NCBI GenBank assembly: GCA_028293375.1
Contig: JAQGOY010000258.1
Location: 1 to 42,186 of the forward strand
Origin: Verrucomicrobiales bacterium
Lineage (GTDB): Bacteria > Verrucomicrobiota > Verrucomicrobiia > Limisphaerales > JAQGOY01
Direction of reading: 5' to 3'
DNA: 42,186 nucleotides
In this document: positions 17,094-24,526 of the stretch, piece after piece
Position numbering within the stretch: position 1 is the stretch's first letter
Layout of the letters: each line of letters starts with the position of its first letter
Made by a program: the position numbers and the translations under genes
The notes under the pieces: generated by a model
What the model saw: the letters and a program-made list of their open reading frames with translations, nothing else
Told to the model about the DNA's origin: nothing
Databases searched by the model: none

Positions 17094-18659
17094 TTATGGA
17101 GTAAGAACTTGGTTTTCCACATCCAGTATACTTGCCCCTTGTGGGTAGACTGTAGGCTCGGTGTCAGTTCCGTCATAGGAACCCCATCTTACAAATCGAG
17201 TGGCAGATGTGTCATCGAAACCAGTTCCTGGGCGAGCATTGTACTCAATGGGTAAGATGTTATTATAAATGACTACAAAGGGGCCAAAAATCACACCCGG
17301 CCCGGCTCGTGTTCCTACGACCGTATTGTTAGCACCAAAAGAGGTAAAACCTAACGATCGAAAAGAAAGAACGGGTCTTAAATTATTGATAAGCCCCAAA
17401 TCGCCCGCAGCGAAAATAACGTCCGGCGTGGTGATCGCTCTACTAACAATTTGTGAGACAAAAGCGCCATTGGTGACAAACCTATCGCTGAATGTATTGG
17501 TTATGTTCTTGAAGCTAACTCCCAATAAGGAATCAAATCTACCCTGAACAAAAGTGATTTTGTCAACACCAGCCCTTAAAGCGATATTAACTGGTAGATT
17601 GGTTCCAGGAGTATTAGTGACGCCACCCACCACATTCGTGTTGATAACTCCACCCACCACATTCGTTAGAGTAATATTTGTGAGAATCGTACCAAATGGT
17701 GAGTCATAAGGGTTGGGCAGCGCAGTAGCTATACTGTTGATTCCGAATGACGAGCCATAGGGGCTGGTTGCTCCAACACCAACAGTTACGCCACCGCCAA
17801 CATTTCCACCGCCAACTGTTCCCGGAACGGCGGCCGGTCCTGAAACCAGTCTAATGCTAGGATTAACCCCTTCATTGTTGAAGTTTTTCGGACTGTATAT
17901 GTATTTGAGTCCCCCAACATCATCACGGGTAAGCCCGGTCAGATAGGTTCCAACGTTTGCAAATAGTGTATAAGACGCAACTGAGTGGAAACCAACAAAG
18001 TCGGGGTCGACTTTTTGGTACTCGTCGGCGTCGTAGAAGGTTGGTACAGTATATTCATGAACGACGTAGCCGTAATGGGCTCCGTTGACAGCATTAGTCT
18101 GAAGCAAGGTAACTGGATCGTAATTCCTTGAAATAACGAAATAGTTCGTAACTTGGGGGGCAGGACCGGTCAAGGTCCTGTTATAAAGCAGCCAAGTGAA
18201 ACGTTCTGGATTGGCAAGACCTAAACCTTCCATCATATAACCCAGCGAAAAGGATTTAACATCCAATAAGGATGCTGTGGTAGCACGGAAATTTTGTCGC
18301 GTAGTGTCCAGCGGAAATTCCGTTAGTGCTGCGCTCATTTTTGAAGTAGGCGGAAGGTTGTTCAATATTCCGAACGCTTTCCCGACTTCTGTCATTCCCT
18401 TAGAACCGAAATAATCGACGAATGTCTCGTCGAACCCATAAACAACGACAGGCACATTCCACCGATATTCATCACCTAGTGCCATGGGCCCACCCAAATC
18501 ACCTAAATAAGCGGTGTTATAGCCTAGAATGGGTATTTGATAACTTGCAAACTGTCCAAGAAGTGCAAACCCTTTTGCGCTTTGTGTAAGGCTAAAAGTC
18601 ATCAGCGCCAACAGCACCGAAATAAAGGTAAATTTAAAGCGATTGTACATACAAATCAT
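17094..18659 (-). CDS. Exported protein of unknown function
   Basis: Protein of 521 aa with a signal peptide (about 1-31, ending SAKGFA). The ATG overlaps the upstream stop as ATGA; an in-frame ATG three codons in is possible. The N-terminal 230 residues contain YRWNVPVVVYGFDETFVDYFG and a segment TGLTRDDVGGLKYIYSP that recalls the end of matrixin-type metalloprotease domains (a D-D-x-x-G-L-x-x-I-Y pattern). However, the zinc-binding HExxH motif is absent, so a protease cannot be claimed. Residues about 270-320 are Gly/Val-rich, and a nine-residue tandem repeat (NVVGGVINT, NVVGGVTNT) follows. The C-terminal part is beta-rich. The middle gene of three exported-protein genes. Confidence 0.75.
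   Translation of the reverse strand: MICMYNRFKFTFISVLLALMTFSLTQSAKGFALLGQFASYQIPILGYNTAYLGDLGGPMALGDEYRWNVPVVVYGFDETFVDYFGSKGMTEVGKAFGILNNLPPTSKMSAALTEFPLDTTRQNFRATTASLLDVKSFSLGYMMEGLGLANPERFTWLLYNRTLTGPAPQVTNYFVISRNYDPVTLLQTNAVNGAHYGYVVHEYTVPTFYDADEYQKVDPDFVGFHSVASYTLFANVGTYLTGLTRDDVGGLKYIYSPKNFNNEGVNPSIRLVSGPAAVPGTVGGGNVGGGVTVGVGATSPYGSSFGINSIATALPNPYDSPFGTILTNITLTNVVGGVINTNVVGGVTNTPGTNLPVNIALRAGVDKITFVQGRFDSLLGVSFKNITNTFSDRFVTNGAFVSQIVSRAITTPDVIFAAGDLGLINNLRPVLSFRSLGFTSFGANNTVVGTRAGPGVIFGPFVVIYNNILPIEYNARPGTGFDDTSATRFVRWGSYDGTDTEPTVYPQGASILDVENQVLTP
17623..17666 (-). repeat. 27-bp tandem unit encoding NVVGGVxNT twice
   Basis: CCACCCACCACATTCGT occurs at 17623-17639 and again at 17650-17666 on the plus strand, a period of 27 bases. 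It encodes two nine-residue units in the 521-aa exported protein. Confidence 0.8.
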
Positions 18660-19852
18660 TGCAAAAGTTTAGAGGCCATGTCGAAACCACTTCCCACTTT
18701 TGGGGTAGACCACACAGCTACAGGAATTCCAGAATTATTTATGAACAAACTCGGGTGAATTTGTCGCCCCTTTGTGAGGTCATTCACCTGAAACTCTTCA
18801 CCCTGAGACTGAAGCGTAGTCGAAAGTTGGACTCCATAAATTCCTTCCTCCGAACCATCCCGGCCAATATTCGTCCACAAGGCGATAAATCCGTCTTTAT
18901 TCGCCTTAATGTGACTGGAAAACCCACCGCCATTTTCGGGAATATTTAATGGCAGCACATCGGTAAGCGCAACTCCGGTATTACTAAATTTTCTAGTATA
19001 TGTATTCCACTTTCCATCATTGCTATAATTTCTTTCGGACCAAACAGCAACAAAACCACCGTCTGGAGAGGATGCCAATGTTGGACTGCTGCAAACATTA
19101 TCCGAAGTATTTAATCTAAACTCACTGGTGACTACGGCCCTCGCAGGCGAGTAGATTTTGGCGTAGGCATCAACGCTGTTGCTCGTCCGGACTGCCTGCG
19201 CTGACCAACCCACTACGTAGTTGTTGTTTTTAAGGGATGTAGACTCACCTCCCAGACAAACATATTTGGCATAGGCGTTAATCTTTATTTCGGCTCCCCA
19301 TTTAACCCCGGCATTATTATAAAACTGACCGTAGACCGCCGGTTGCGTGCCGTTGATTCGGTAACTAGTCCAGGTGATCAACATGCTGTTAGTGTTTGCT
19401 GAAACATGCGGGTCAGTCTGGAATCCATAGAAGTAAGTGTTTGCGAGCAAATCACCTGTTATTGGTTTAGCTCCAATTATTCTCAGGTATACTTGTTGGG
19501 CTCCCTGCTTACCACCCTGCCAAACTATGGCCGAATTACCGTTGGACAATAAGGCAATATCTGGATTCTCCTGGTCAGCGACCTTTTGAATATTAGCAAT
19601 ACCTATTCCTGGAATAACGGAGCCATCAGGATTCAAACGACAAAAGCCGATCCCCATCCCGTTTTTGTCAATTGAATTGTCCTGCCAAACCAGATATCCT
19701 CCCTTGGGTCCCAGCGCAACTTTTGGCTTGGTTTGATCGCCCTTAAGCTGACCAACAAGAAGCTTTTCAGTTTGAGCTGAAGCCGCTGAAGTAAAAAGGG
19801 CACAGGCGCAAGTACACAAGCCAAGGGAGAGGAAACGACTGGATTGAGACAT
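18656..19852 (-). CDS. Exported beta-propeller-like protein
   Basis: Protein of 398 aa with a signal peptide (about 1-26, ending AASA). The mature part shows repeating blades of about 50-60 residues, each with an aromatic strand of the type GGYLVWQD, NSAIVWQGG, NSMLITWTSY, NNYVVGWSAQ, GGFVAVWSER, DGFIALWTN and IPVAVWST. Seven such strands can be counted, which fits a seven-bladed propeller, but this is a visual count only. No catalytic motif is seen; a binding or surface role is likely. It is the first gene of the three-gene exported run that ends at the terminator near 14035. It lies 95 bases after the 899-aa secretin stop on the same strand. Confidence 0.72.
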   Translation of the reverse strand: MSQSSRFLSLGLCTCACALFTSAASAQTEKLLVGQLKGDQTKPKVALGPKGGYLVWQDNSIDKNGMGIGFCRLNPDGSVIPGIGIANIQKVADQENPDIALLSNGNSAIVWQGGKQGAQQVYLRIIGAKPITGDLLANTYFYGFQTDPHVSANTNSMLITWTSYRINGTQPAVYGQFYNNAGVKWGAEIKINAYAKYVCLGGESTSLKNNNYVVGWSAQAVRTSNSVDAYAKIYSPARAVVTSEFRLNTSDNVCSSPTLASSPDGGFVAVWSERNYSNDGKWNTYTRKFSNTGVALTDVLPLNIPENGGGFSSHIKANKDGFIALWTNIGRDGSEEGIYGVQLSTTLQSQGEEFQVNDLTKGRQIHPSLFINNSGIPVAVWSTPKVGSGFDMASKLLQ

Positions 19853-19883
19853 ATAATCTTATTATCAATTACGCAGGATTTTG

Positions 19884-19916
19884 TCCATCAGTGATATTCT
19901 TATTCGTGCTGATGGA
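19884..19916. other. Inverted repeat between the secretin and exported-protein genes
   Basis: TCCATCAG (19884-19891) and CTGATGGA (19909-19916) form an 8-bp perfect inverted repeat with a 17-base loop. On the minus strand no U-run follows, so it is not a standard terminator for the secretin mRNA; on the plus strand it is followed by TTTTGTT but no plus-strand gene precedes it. It could be an attenuator, an mRNA stability element or an operator. Confidence 0.4.
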
Positions 19917-19947
19917 TTTTGTTCTCCATTTAATTATCCCGATCAAA

Positions 19948-22647
19948 TTATGGATTGACGAAGCCGGATTGCGCTCCAATTCCAGACTTCGCGAACGGAA
20001 ACTCTTCGTCGATATGCATGCGGTTTCCAGAAGGATCAATAATCGTCGGTGTTACAAAGATCATTAAATTCTTCTTGATCGAATTTTGACTCTCACTGCG
20101 GAAGAATCTTCCCAGGAACGGCAGATCGCCAAGCATAGGAATTTTGTCTTTCAGTTTTTGAGTGTCTTCGGAAAGCAATCCACCCAGAACAACAGTCTGA
20201 CCATCCCAAACGATACAGCTCGTGGTGACCTGGCGAATTCGGAAGTGAGGGAGTGGCAGCACAGCGGTAAGTGAGGTGCCGAGCGTGTTGCCGGCCACTG
20301 ATTGTGCCTGCGGGACGAATTTGCCGGGATCATCATAACCAATGAATTCCGTTACGGCTGGAATCAAGGTCATGTGGACCGAATAACCATCCGAACCAAT
20401 AGAGGGAATTACGTCCAGGGTTGGCCCAACTGGGAATGTGGTTGTGGTGAATTGAATGGTCGCCGCAACGCCTGTTCCGGCAGTGCCACCTGCTGCCGCA
20501 GTTCCGGCCGTTCCGCCCGACGCGGTGTTTCCGGCTGCGACTCCGCTGACGATTGTCAGCTGGTCAAGCACGGTTATTTGGGCCTGCACACCACTTACAG
20601 TAGTTACGCGAGGAGCGTTGAGGACGTCGATTCCAGAGCGTTGTTCCATGGCTCTAATCGCCAACCTGAATTGAGGATCAGTTAAAATTCCCGAAATCGT
20701 GGCGACAGTAGGAATACTATCTCCGCCAATGTTTGGGCGAAGTCCCGAAGTCAAGAGATTGTCCGACACGCTTGGAGGAATTGCTCCCGCACCAGGAATC
20801 ACCCCAGCAGCAGTGACGATCCCAGGGCCTGGAAAGTTACCCGAAGGGTTTGCAATTGAGGGAGTTCCGTTGAATGATGGGGCAGTCCCGCCTTGGGCGC
20901 CAATCGATTTGTTGTTAAGGAGCATGTTTCCAAGAAACCAATCGAACCCGAGTGCTCGTGAATCAGTTTGGCTAAGTTCAGCGAACTTCGCTTCAATCGT
21001 AATCTGGCCGGGAGTGCGGTTCAGGGTATCTATGGCCTGTTGAATGATTTCGATGTCTTCAAGAGTTGCACGGATGAGCAGCAGTCCAGCGCGATGATTG
21101 AAGAAAACTGCTTTTGGTGGGGCAAGGTTGACACCTGCAGCTGTAAAATAGGCATTAACCAAGGCATGGAAATTCGCGGTATTGTTGGTTTTCGTAACTC
21201 CGGTGATTCCGACACCACCGGCGCCGCCTACTCCCGCTTGAGTCTGGGACTGACCGCCACCCTGAGAACTACCGCCAGCTGCCTGAACGGGCGAAATCAA
21301 AACGCGAGGAACTGCGAACGATGGATCGCCCGAGCTGCTACCGCTGCTGGAGCCGCCACCGCCGCCACCCGTCGTGCCACTTTGGATGGAAAAGCTGAGA
21401 CCGACGACACTTTCCAGTCCCTGCAGGAAGGTGTCAGGATCAACTTTAATTTGCTTTGTATAAAGCGTTGGACCGTTATCTTGAGATTTTGGTCGGAACA
21501 TTACTGCATAATCTTCGACGGTAAACGTGATTGGCTGATCTGCTACTTTCACGATGGCATCCAAAACTTGGGCAAGGGAGACATCTTTCAGACGGGACAA
21601 ACGAACCGTAATGGCTTGCAGATCTACTGGGGCCGGGGGTGCCACGGGAGCTCCGGTCGCATCTACAAGAGTGGCACTCGCAGTTGAGTCCACATGGTTA
21701 TTCAACATGAAATTCAGTCCCTTGCCTTCTGGGTCACGGCGGGTTGATTCATCAGACAATTGTTTGAGAACTTCTCCCAGGGGCAGGTTGTCATAATTGA
21801 CTTCGTTCAACCTGATCTTATCCAACTTTTGGTAAATTGAGTTTCTACCTGCGCTTGTGCGAAGGTCGGTACTCCGTGCGTATGGATTTGGCACGGGTAA
21901 CACATCGCGCTGCTCATCCGTCATCCAGGCTTTTTCAACGGCGACGATTTTTTTGCCGGTCACCGTGTCACGCATCTCCGCATTTTCAGCGAACCGACGT
22001 TCATTGATCAGCTTTAAGTAATGGAATGCTGTTTTATTCTCCGGATCAGCGGCTACCACTTCCTTGAATCGGAGTTCGGCGTTATCAAGTTTTCCCGCCT
22101 CGAAAAGCAATTTTCCGTTCTGCAATTTCGTATTGATGTCCACATTTTGGCGAGCAAAGTCCGGCAGCATGCCAAGAACATCCGGGCTTGGAACTGTTCC
22201 TAAACTCGCGGCAAGAATACGGTCATTTTCAGCTTTGAATTTCGCTGCTACAGCATTCGTAGGGTCGATCTTCAATGCCCGGCTTAATTCTACATCGGCA
22301 GCCGCATAATCCGCGCGAAGGGCATCTTCTTTGGCCAGTTGAATTCTAAGATTAACAAGCATATCCACAGCGGATCTCTTGTCACCTTCCACAGTCGGAT
22401 CGCCAATCCCTATTTGCGGAATATTGGAAACGGCTTCCTCGAGCAATTTGACAGCTCTGTCTATATTTTTGGCTCGAATCGCCACCCTAGCCTCTTCCAC
22501 TTTAAGTTGTAGAGTCTGAGCTGCGTTTTGGCGTTTTACGGATTCAATAATTGCTGCTTCTGCCGCCGGATCAGTTTGGGCAAACACGGCGTGCGTGATT
22601 GAGACCACGGCAAGAAGACCGAGGGTGAATTTGGCTGCTTTGATCAT
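19948..22647 (-). CDS. TPR-containing secretin (PilQ-like, Amuc_1098-like)
   Basis: Outer-membrane secretin of 899 aa, larger than usual. Residues 1-23 are a signal peptide. Residues about 45-225 form helical TPR-like repeats (AIRAKNIDRAVKLLEEAV, ALKIDPTNAVAAKF, ELRFKEVVAADPENKTAF). A secretin N-domain (VNYDNLPLGEVLKQLSDES) lies at about 283-385. A Gly/Ser-rich insert follows at about 424-482. The next N-domain is at about 488-542, and the secretin core is at about 545-885 with VLNAPRVTTVSG, GQTVVLGGLLSED and IPMLGDLPFLGRFFRS. It is the last of four genes in the order PilM/N, PilO-like, PilP-like, secretin. TPRs in secretins may replace a pilotin such as PilF; this is inference. By eye it corresponds to Amuc_1098 of Akkermansia. 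Confidence 0.93.
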   Translation of the reverse strand: MIKAAKFTLGLLAVVSITHAVFAQTDPAAEAAIIESVKRQNAAQTLQLKVEEARVAIRAKNIDRAVKLLEEAVSNIPQIGIGDPTVEGDKRSAVDMLVNLRIQLAKEDALRADYAAADVELSRALKIDPTNAVAAKFKAENDRILAASLGTVPSPDVLGMLPDFARQNVDINTKLQNGKLLFEAGKLDNAELRFKEVVAADPENKTAFHYLKLINERRFAENAEMRDTVTGKKIVAVEKAWMTDEQRDVLPVPNPYARSTDLRTSAGRNSIYQKLDKIRLNEVNYDNLPLGEVLKQLSDESTRRDPEGKGLNFMLNNHVDSTASATLVDATGAPVAPPAPVDLQAITVRLSRLKDVSLAQVLDAIVKVADQPITFTVEDYAVMFRPKSQDNGPTLYTKQIKVDPDTFLQGLESVVGLSFSIQSGTTGGGGGGSSSGSSSGDPSFAVPRVLISPVQAAGGSSQGGGQSQTQAGVGGAGGVGITGVTKTNNTANFHALVNAYFTAAGVNLAPPKAVFFNHRAGLLLIRATLEDIEIIQQAIDTLNRTPGQITIEAKFAELSQTDSRALGFDWFLGNMLLNNKSIGAQGGTAPSFNGTPSIANPSGNFPGPGIVTAAGVIPGAGAIPPSVSDNLLTSGLRPNIGGDSIPTVATISGILTDPQFRLAIRAMEQRSGIDVLNAPRVTTVSGVQAQITVLDQLTIVSGVAAGNTASGGTAGTAAAGGTAGTGVAATIQFTTTTFPVGPTLDVIPSIGSDGYSVHMTLIPAVTEFIGYDDPGKFVPQAQSVAGNTLGTSLTAVLPLPHFRIRQVTTSCIVWDGQTVVLGGLLSEDTQKLKDKIPMLGDLPFLGRFFRSESQNSIKKNLMIFVTPTIIDPSGNRMHIDEEFPFAKSGIGAQSGFVNP

Positions 22648-22674
22648 GGGTTTTTTCTTTTGAAAATCTGAATA

Positions 22675-23454
22675 TTACTTGGGGGCAGTATATTTCAATG
22701 TCGTTTGCTTCTGATTGGAATTGGCCAAGACTCTAACTTCATTCTCTGTGATGGCAATCACTTTATAGTCATCTTCGTTGAAACTTATAACGTCCCCGAC
22801 ACGCTTTCCTGTGAAGTTCTTGTTCTCCAAATCGTAGCGCAAATCGGCGGAATACCCTTCCACCCTCGAAAAAGGAGTTGTTTTCGTAACCATTGCTTTT
22901 TCTTTTGTGTCTGCCACTTCGATTTGAAATCCAGTTGGATCTTCTGGCGGTCCTTGTATAGACAAAAGTGTGAAGTATTCGTTCTTCGCATTCCCAGGAG
23001 GCAGCGAGACATATTTGGTCTGTTTTTTCAATTCTGCAGGCTTTGTCGACGCTTCCCTGGTAACGCTGAAATAATAACTATTACCAATTTGCTTTTCGAA
23101 TGAGATGATGTAACGCAGGTAGTTAATCTTAACCAACTTGACCTGCAGCTTTTCATCGGAGTCCAGCTTCACAAGCGTGCCATTGGGTTTCTTCTTCCAA
23201 ATAACCGGGTTAAACAGGTTGTGCTCGCCTGAAAGCACAATCTTTTTCGGATTTTTAACCGAATCAAGGGCGGCATCCAAAGAGCTAACCTCGTTTGTCG
23301 CAGCCGCCTTTTTCTTTGCTGGCGCAGTGACAGCGCTCGTGGCTTCCTCCTGGCTCTTCTGCAGTTGCAAAACCAGAGCTACAGAACCTCCCAGAAATGC
23401 CACCAGTACAATGGCCAGGATCACCTTCTCGTAATGTTTTTTTAAAAACTCCAT
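22675..23454 (-). CDS. PilP-like bitopic membrane protein (Amuc_1099-like)
   Basis: Protein of 259 aa. A short cytoplasmic N-terminus (MEFLKKHYEK) precedes one transmembrane helix (about 11-31), a Lys/Ala-rich linker (about 35-60) and a periplasmic beta-rich part. The last 45 residues (GKRVGDVISFNEDDYKVIAI onward) look like the small beta-domain of PilP/GspC that contacts the secretin N0 domain. Its place between the PilO-like gene and the secretin matches pilP in the canonical pilMNOPQ order. It begins 6 bases after the previous stop. The PilP assignment is inference from topology and order; by position it corresponds to Amuc_1099. Confidence 0.68.
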   Translation of the reverse strand: MEFLKKHYEKVILAIVLVAFLGGSVALVLQLQKSQEEATSAVTAPAKKKAAATNEVSSLDAALDSVKNPKKIVLSGEHNLFNPVIWKKKPNGTLVKLDSDEKLQVKLVKINYLRYIISFEKQIGNSYYFSVTREASTKPAELKKQTKYVSLPPGNAKNEYFTLLSIQGPPEDPTGFQIEVADTKEKAMVTKTTPFSRVEGYSADLRYDLENKNFTGKRVGDVISFNEDDYKVIAITENEVRVLANSNQKQTTLKYTAPK

Positions 23455-23460
23455 TTTAAA

Positions 23461-24507
23461 TTATTTTCCAGGGGTAGGTTTGAGCTTAACCAGGTCGATC
23501 AAAAGAGAAATGTGAAGAGGTCTTTCGTACTGCACCGTAATCAAATTGTTCGTGCTTCCAGGAACAACGATCCTGGGCGCCTTTGGAGGCAGCGCGACTG
23601 TTGGGGCATTGGCAGTTCCCGCGCCACGACCATAGACTGACTCAAAAGTCGCGGCTGCCGTTTTTGGCTTGCTTGCATCACCGACGGGTGCCACAGGCCT
23701 GCGAACTGTCGCCGCGGCATTTGTAGCGGCTGCATATTGAGACTCTGCCACGAAGTTTGCCATGACATCATGCGATGGTTCCACGTTAATACTTTTCACT
23801 ATATAGAAATTCGTAGAACGCTGCAGGGCGTCAAGAACTGCCGCCAACTCGGCGCTAAAGCCTCTAAATGCGATTTCGTAGGGTTGATTAACTGAAAAGG
23901 CATTGGTAATGGGCGTAATCCCATAAAGAAATTCGAGGCTGCTGGATGATATATCTTCGCTTCCAGGAATTGGGGTGCGCCTCACCGCTTCTATGCGGTT
24001 GACCTTCGCCTCAATCAGGATATTGACCAGCTGCTTGATATCATCCAATTGAACCAACCAGTTATCCACGGAATTTGTTGAAAAAAGTAAGGGTTTCTTT
24101 TGTGGTTGAAATGAGAATTGATAATCAGGAGGAATGGATATGCCCGCATTTGTCGAGCGGCTTTGGAGATCACTGATTGTAGATAACAGTATCTTTTTGA
24201 ACTCCTGGTCGTCTGTTGCTTTGGGCCTTGGAACAAGGCCCACATTGAGATACCTTTTGGCCTCTTCTATCTTGCCGCTGATCCTTTGATCTTCAGCTTT
24301 TACTGCAGCAACTGGATCATCGACGTTCCCATACTCTGCAAGATCCGCAACCAACTTGTCGTGCTGACTCACTGCAGAAGCGTACGCCACATTGACGGCT
24401 TCCAGATCCGACGCTTTGGAAAAATAATACCAGGCTGCCGCTCCCAAAAGAATGAGGGAGACGGCGCCGCCAATGGCGTAAAAAAGGTTTCTTTTGACCC
24501 AATCCAT
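23461..24507 (-). CDS. PilO-like membrane protein of the Amuc_1100 type
   Basis: Protein of 348 aa. A seven-residue cytoplasmic N-terminus (MDWVKRN) precedes a transmembrane helix (about 8-29), a coiled coil (about 32-85), an alpha/beta domain and a second alpha/beta domain. The stretch PYEIAFRGFSAELAAVLDAL followed by TNFYIVKSINVEPSHD aligns by eye with the C-terminal domain of Amuc_1100 as I remember it (LEIAFQGDRESVLKAM, then YLFTVNSIRI). A low-complexity Ala/Pro segment (about 240-300) precedes a final strand (NLITVQYERPLHISLLIDLV) with the same order as Amuc_1100. The domain layout is that of PilO. It lies 19 bases after the PilM-PilN gene stop. Amuc_1100 is the well-known outer-surface/pilus-associated immunomodulatory protein of Akkermansia. 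Confidence 0.72.
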   Translation of the reverse strand: MDWVKRNLFYAIGGAVSLILLGAAAWYYFSKASDLEAVNVAYASAVSQHDKLVADLAEYGNVDDPVAAVKAEDQRISGKIEEAKRYLNVGLVPRPKATDDQEFKKILLSTISDLQSRSTNAGISIPPDYQFSFQPQKKPLLFSTNSVDNWLVQLDDIKQLVNILIEAKVNRIEAVRRTPIPGSEDISSSSLEFLYGITPITNAFSVNQPYEIAFRGFSAELAAVLDALQRSTNFYIVKSINVEPSHDVMANFVAESQYAAATNAAATVRRPVAPVGDASKPKTAAATFESVYGRGAGTANAPTVALPPKAPRIVVPGSTNNLITVQYERPLHISLLIDLVKLKPTPGK

Positions 24508-24526
24508 AGAGTGATCTCGATTAAAA

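Noticed and set aside
17094-18659. Possible matrixin-type metalloprotease because of TGLTRDDVGGLKYIY
   Set aside because: The zinc-binding HExxH motif is absent; the only similar segment, YVVHEYTVP, does not have the second His. Kept as unknown exported protein.
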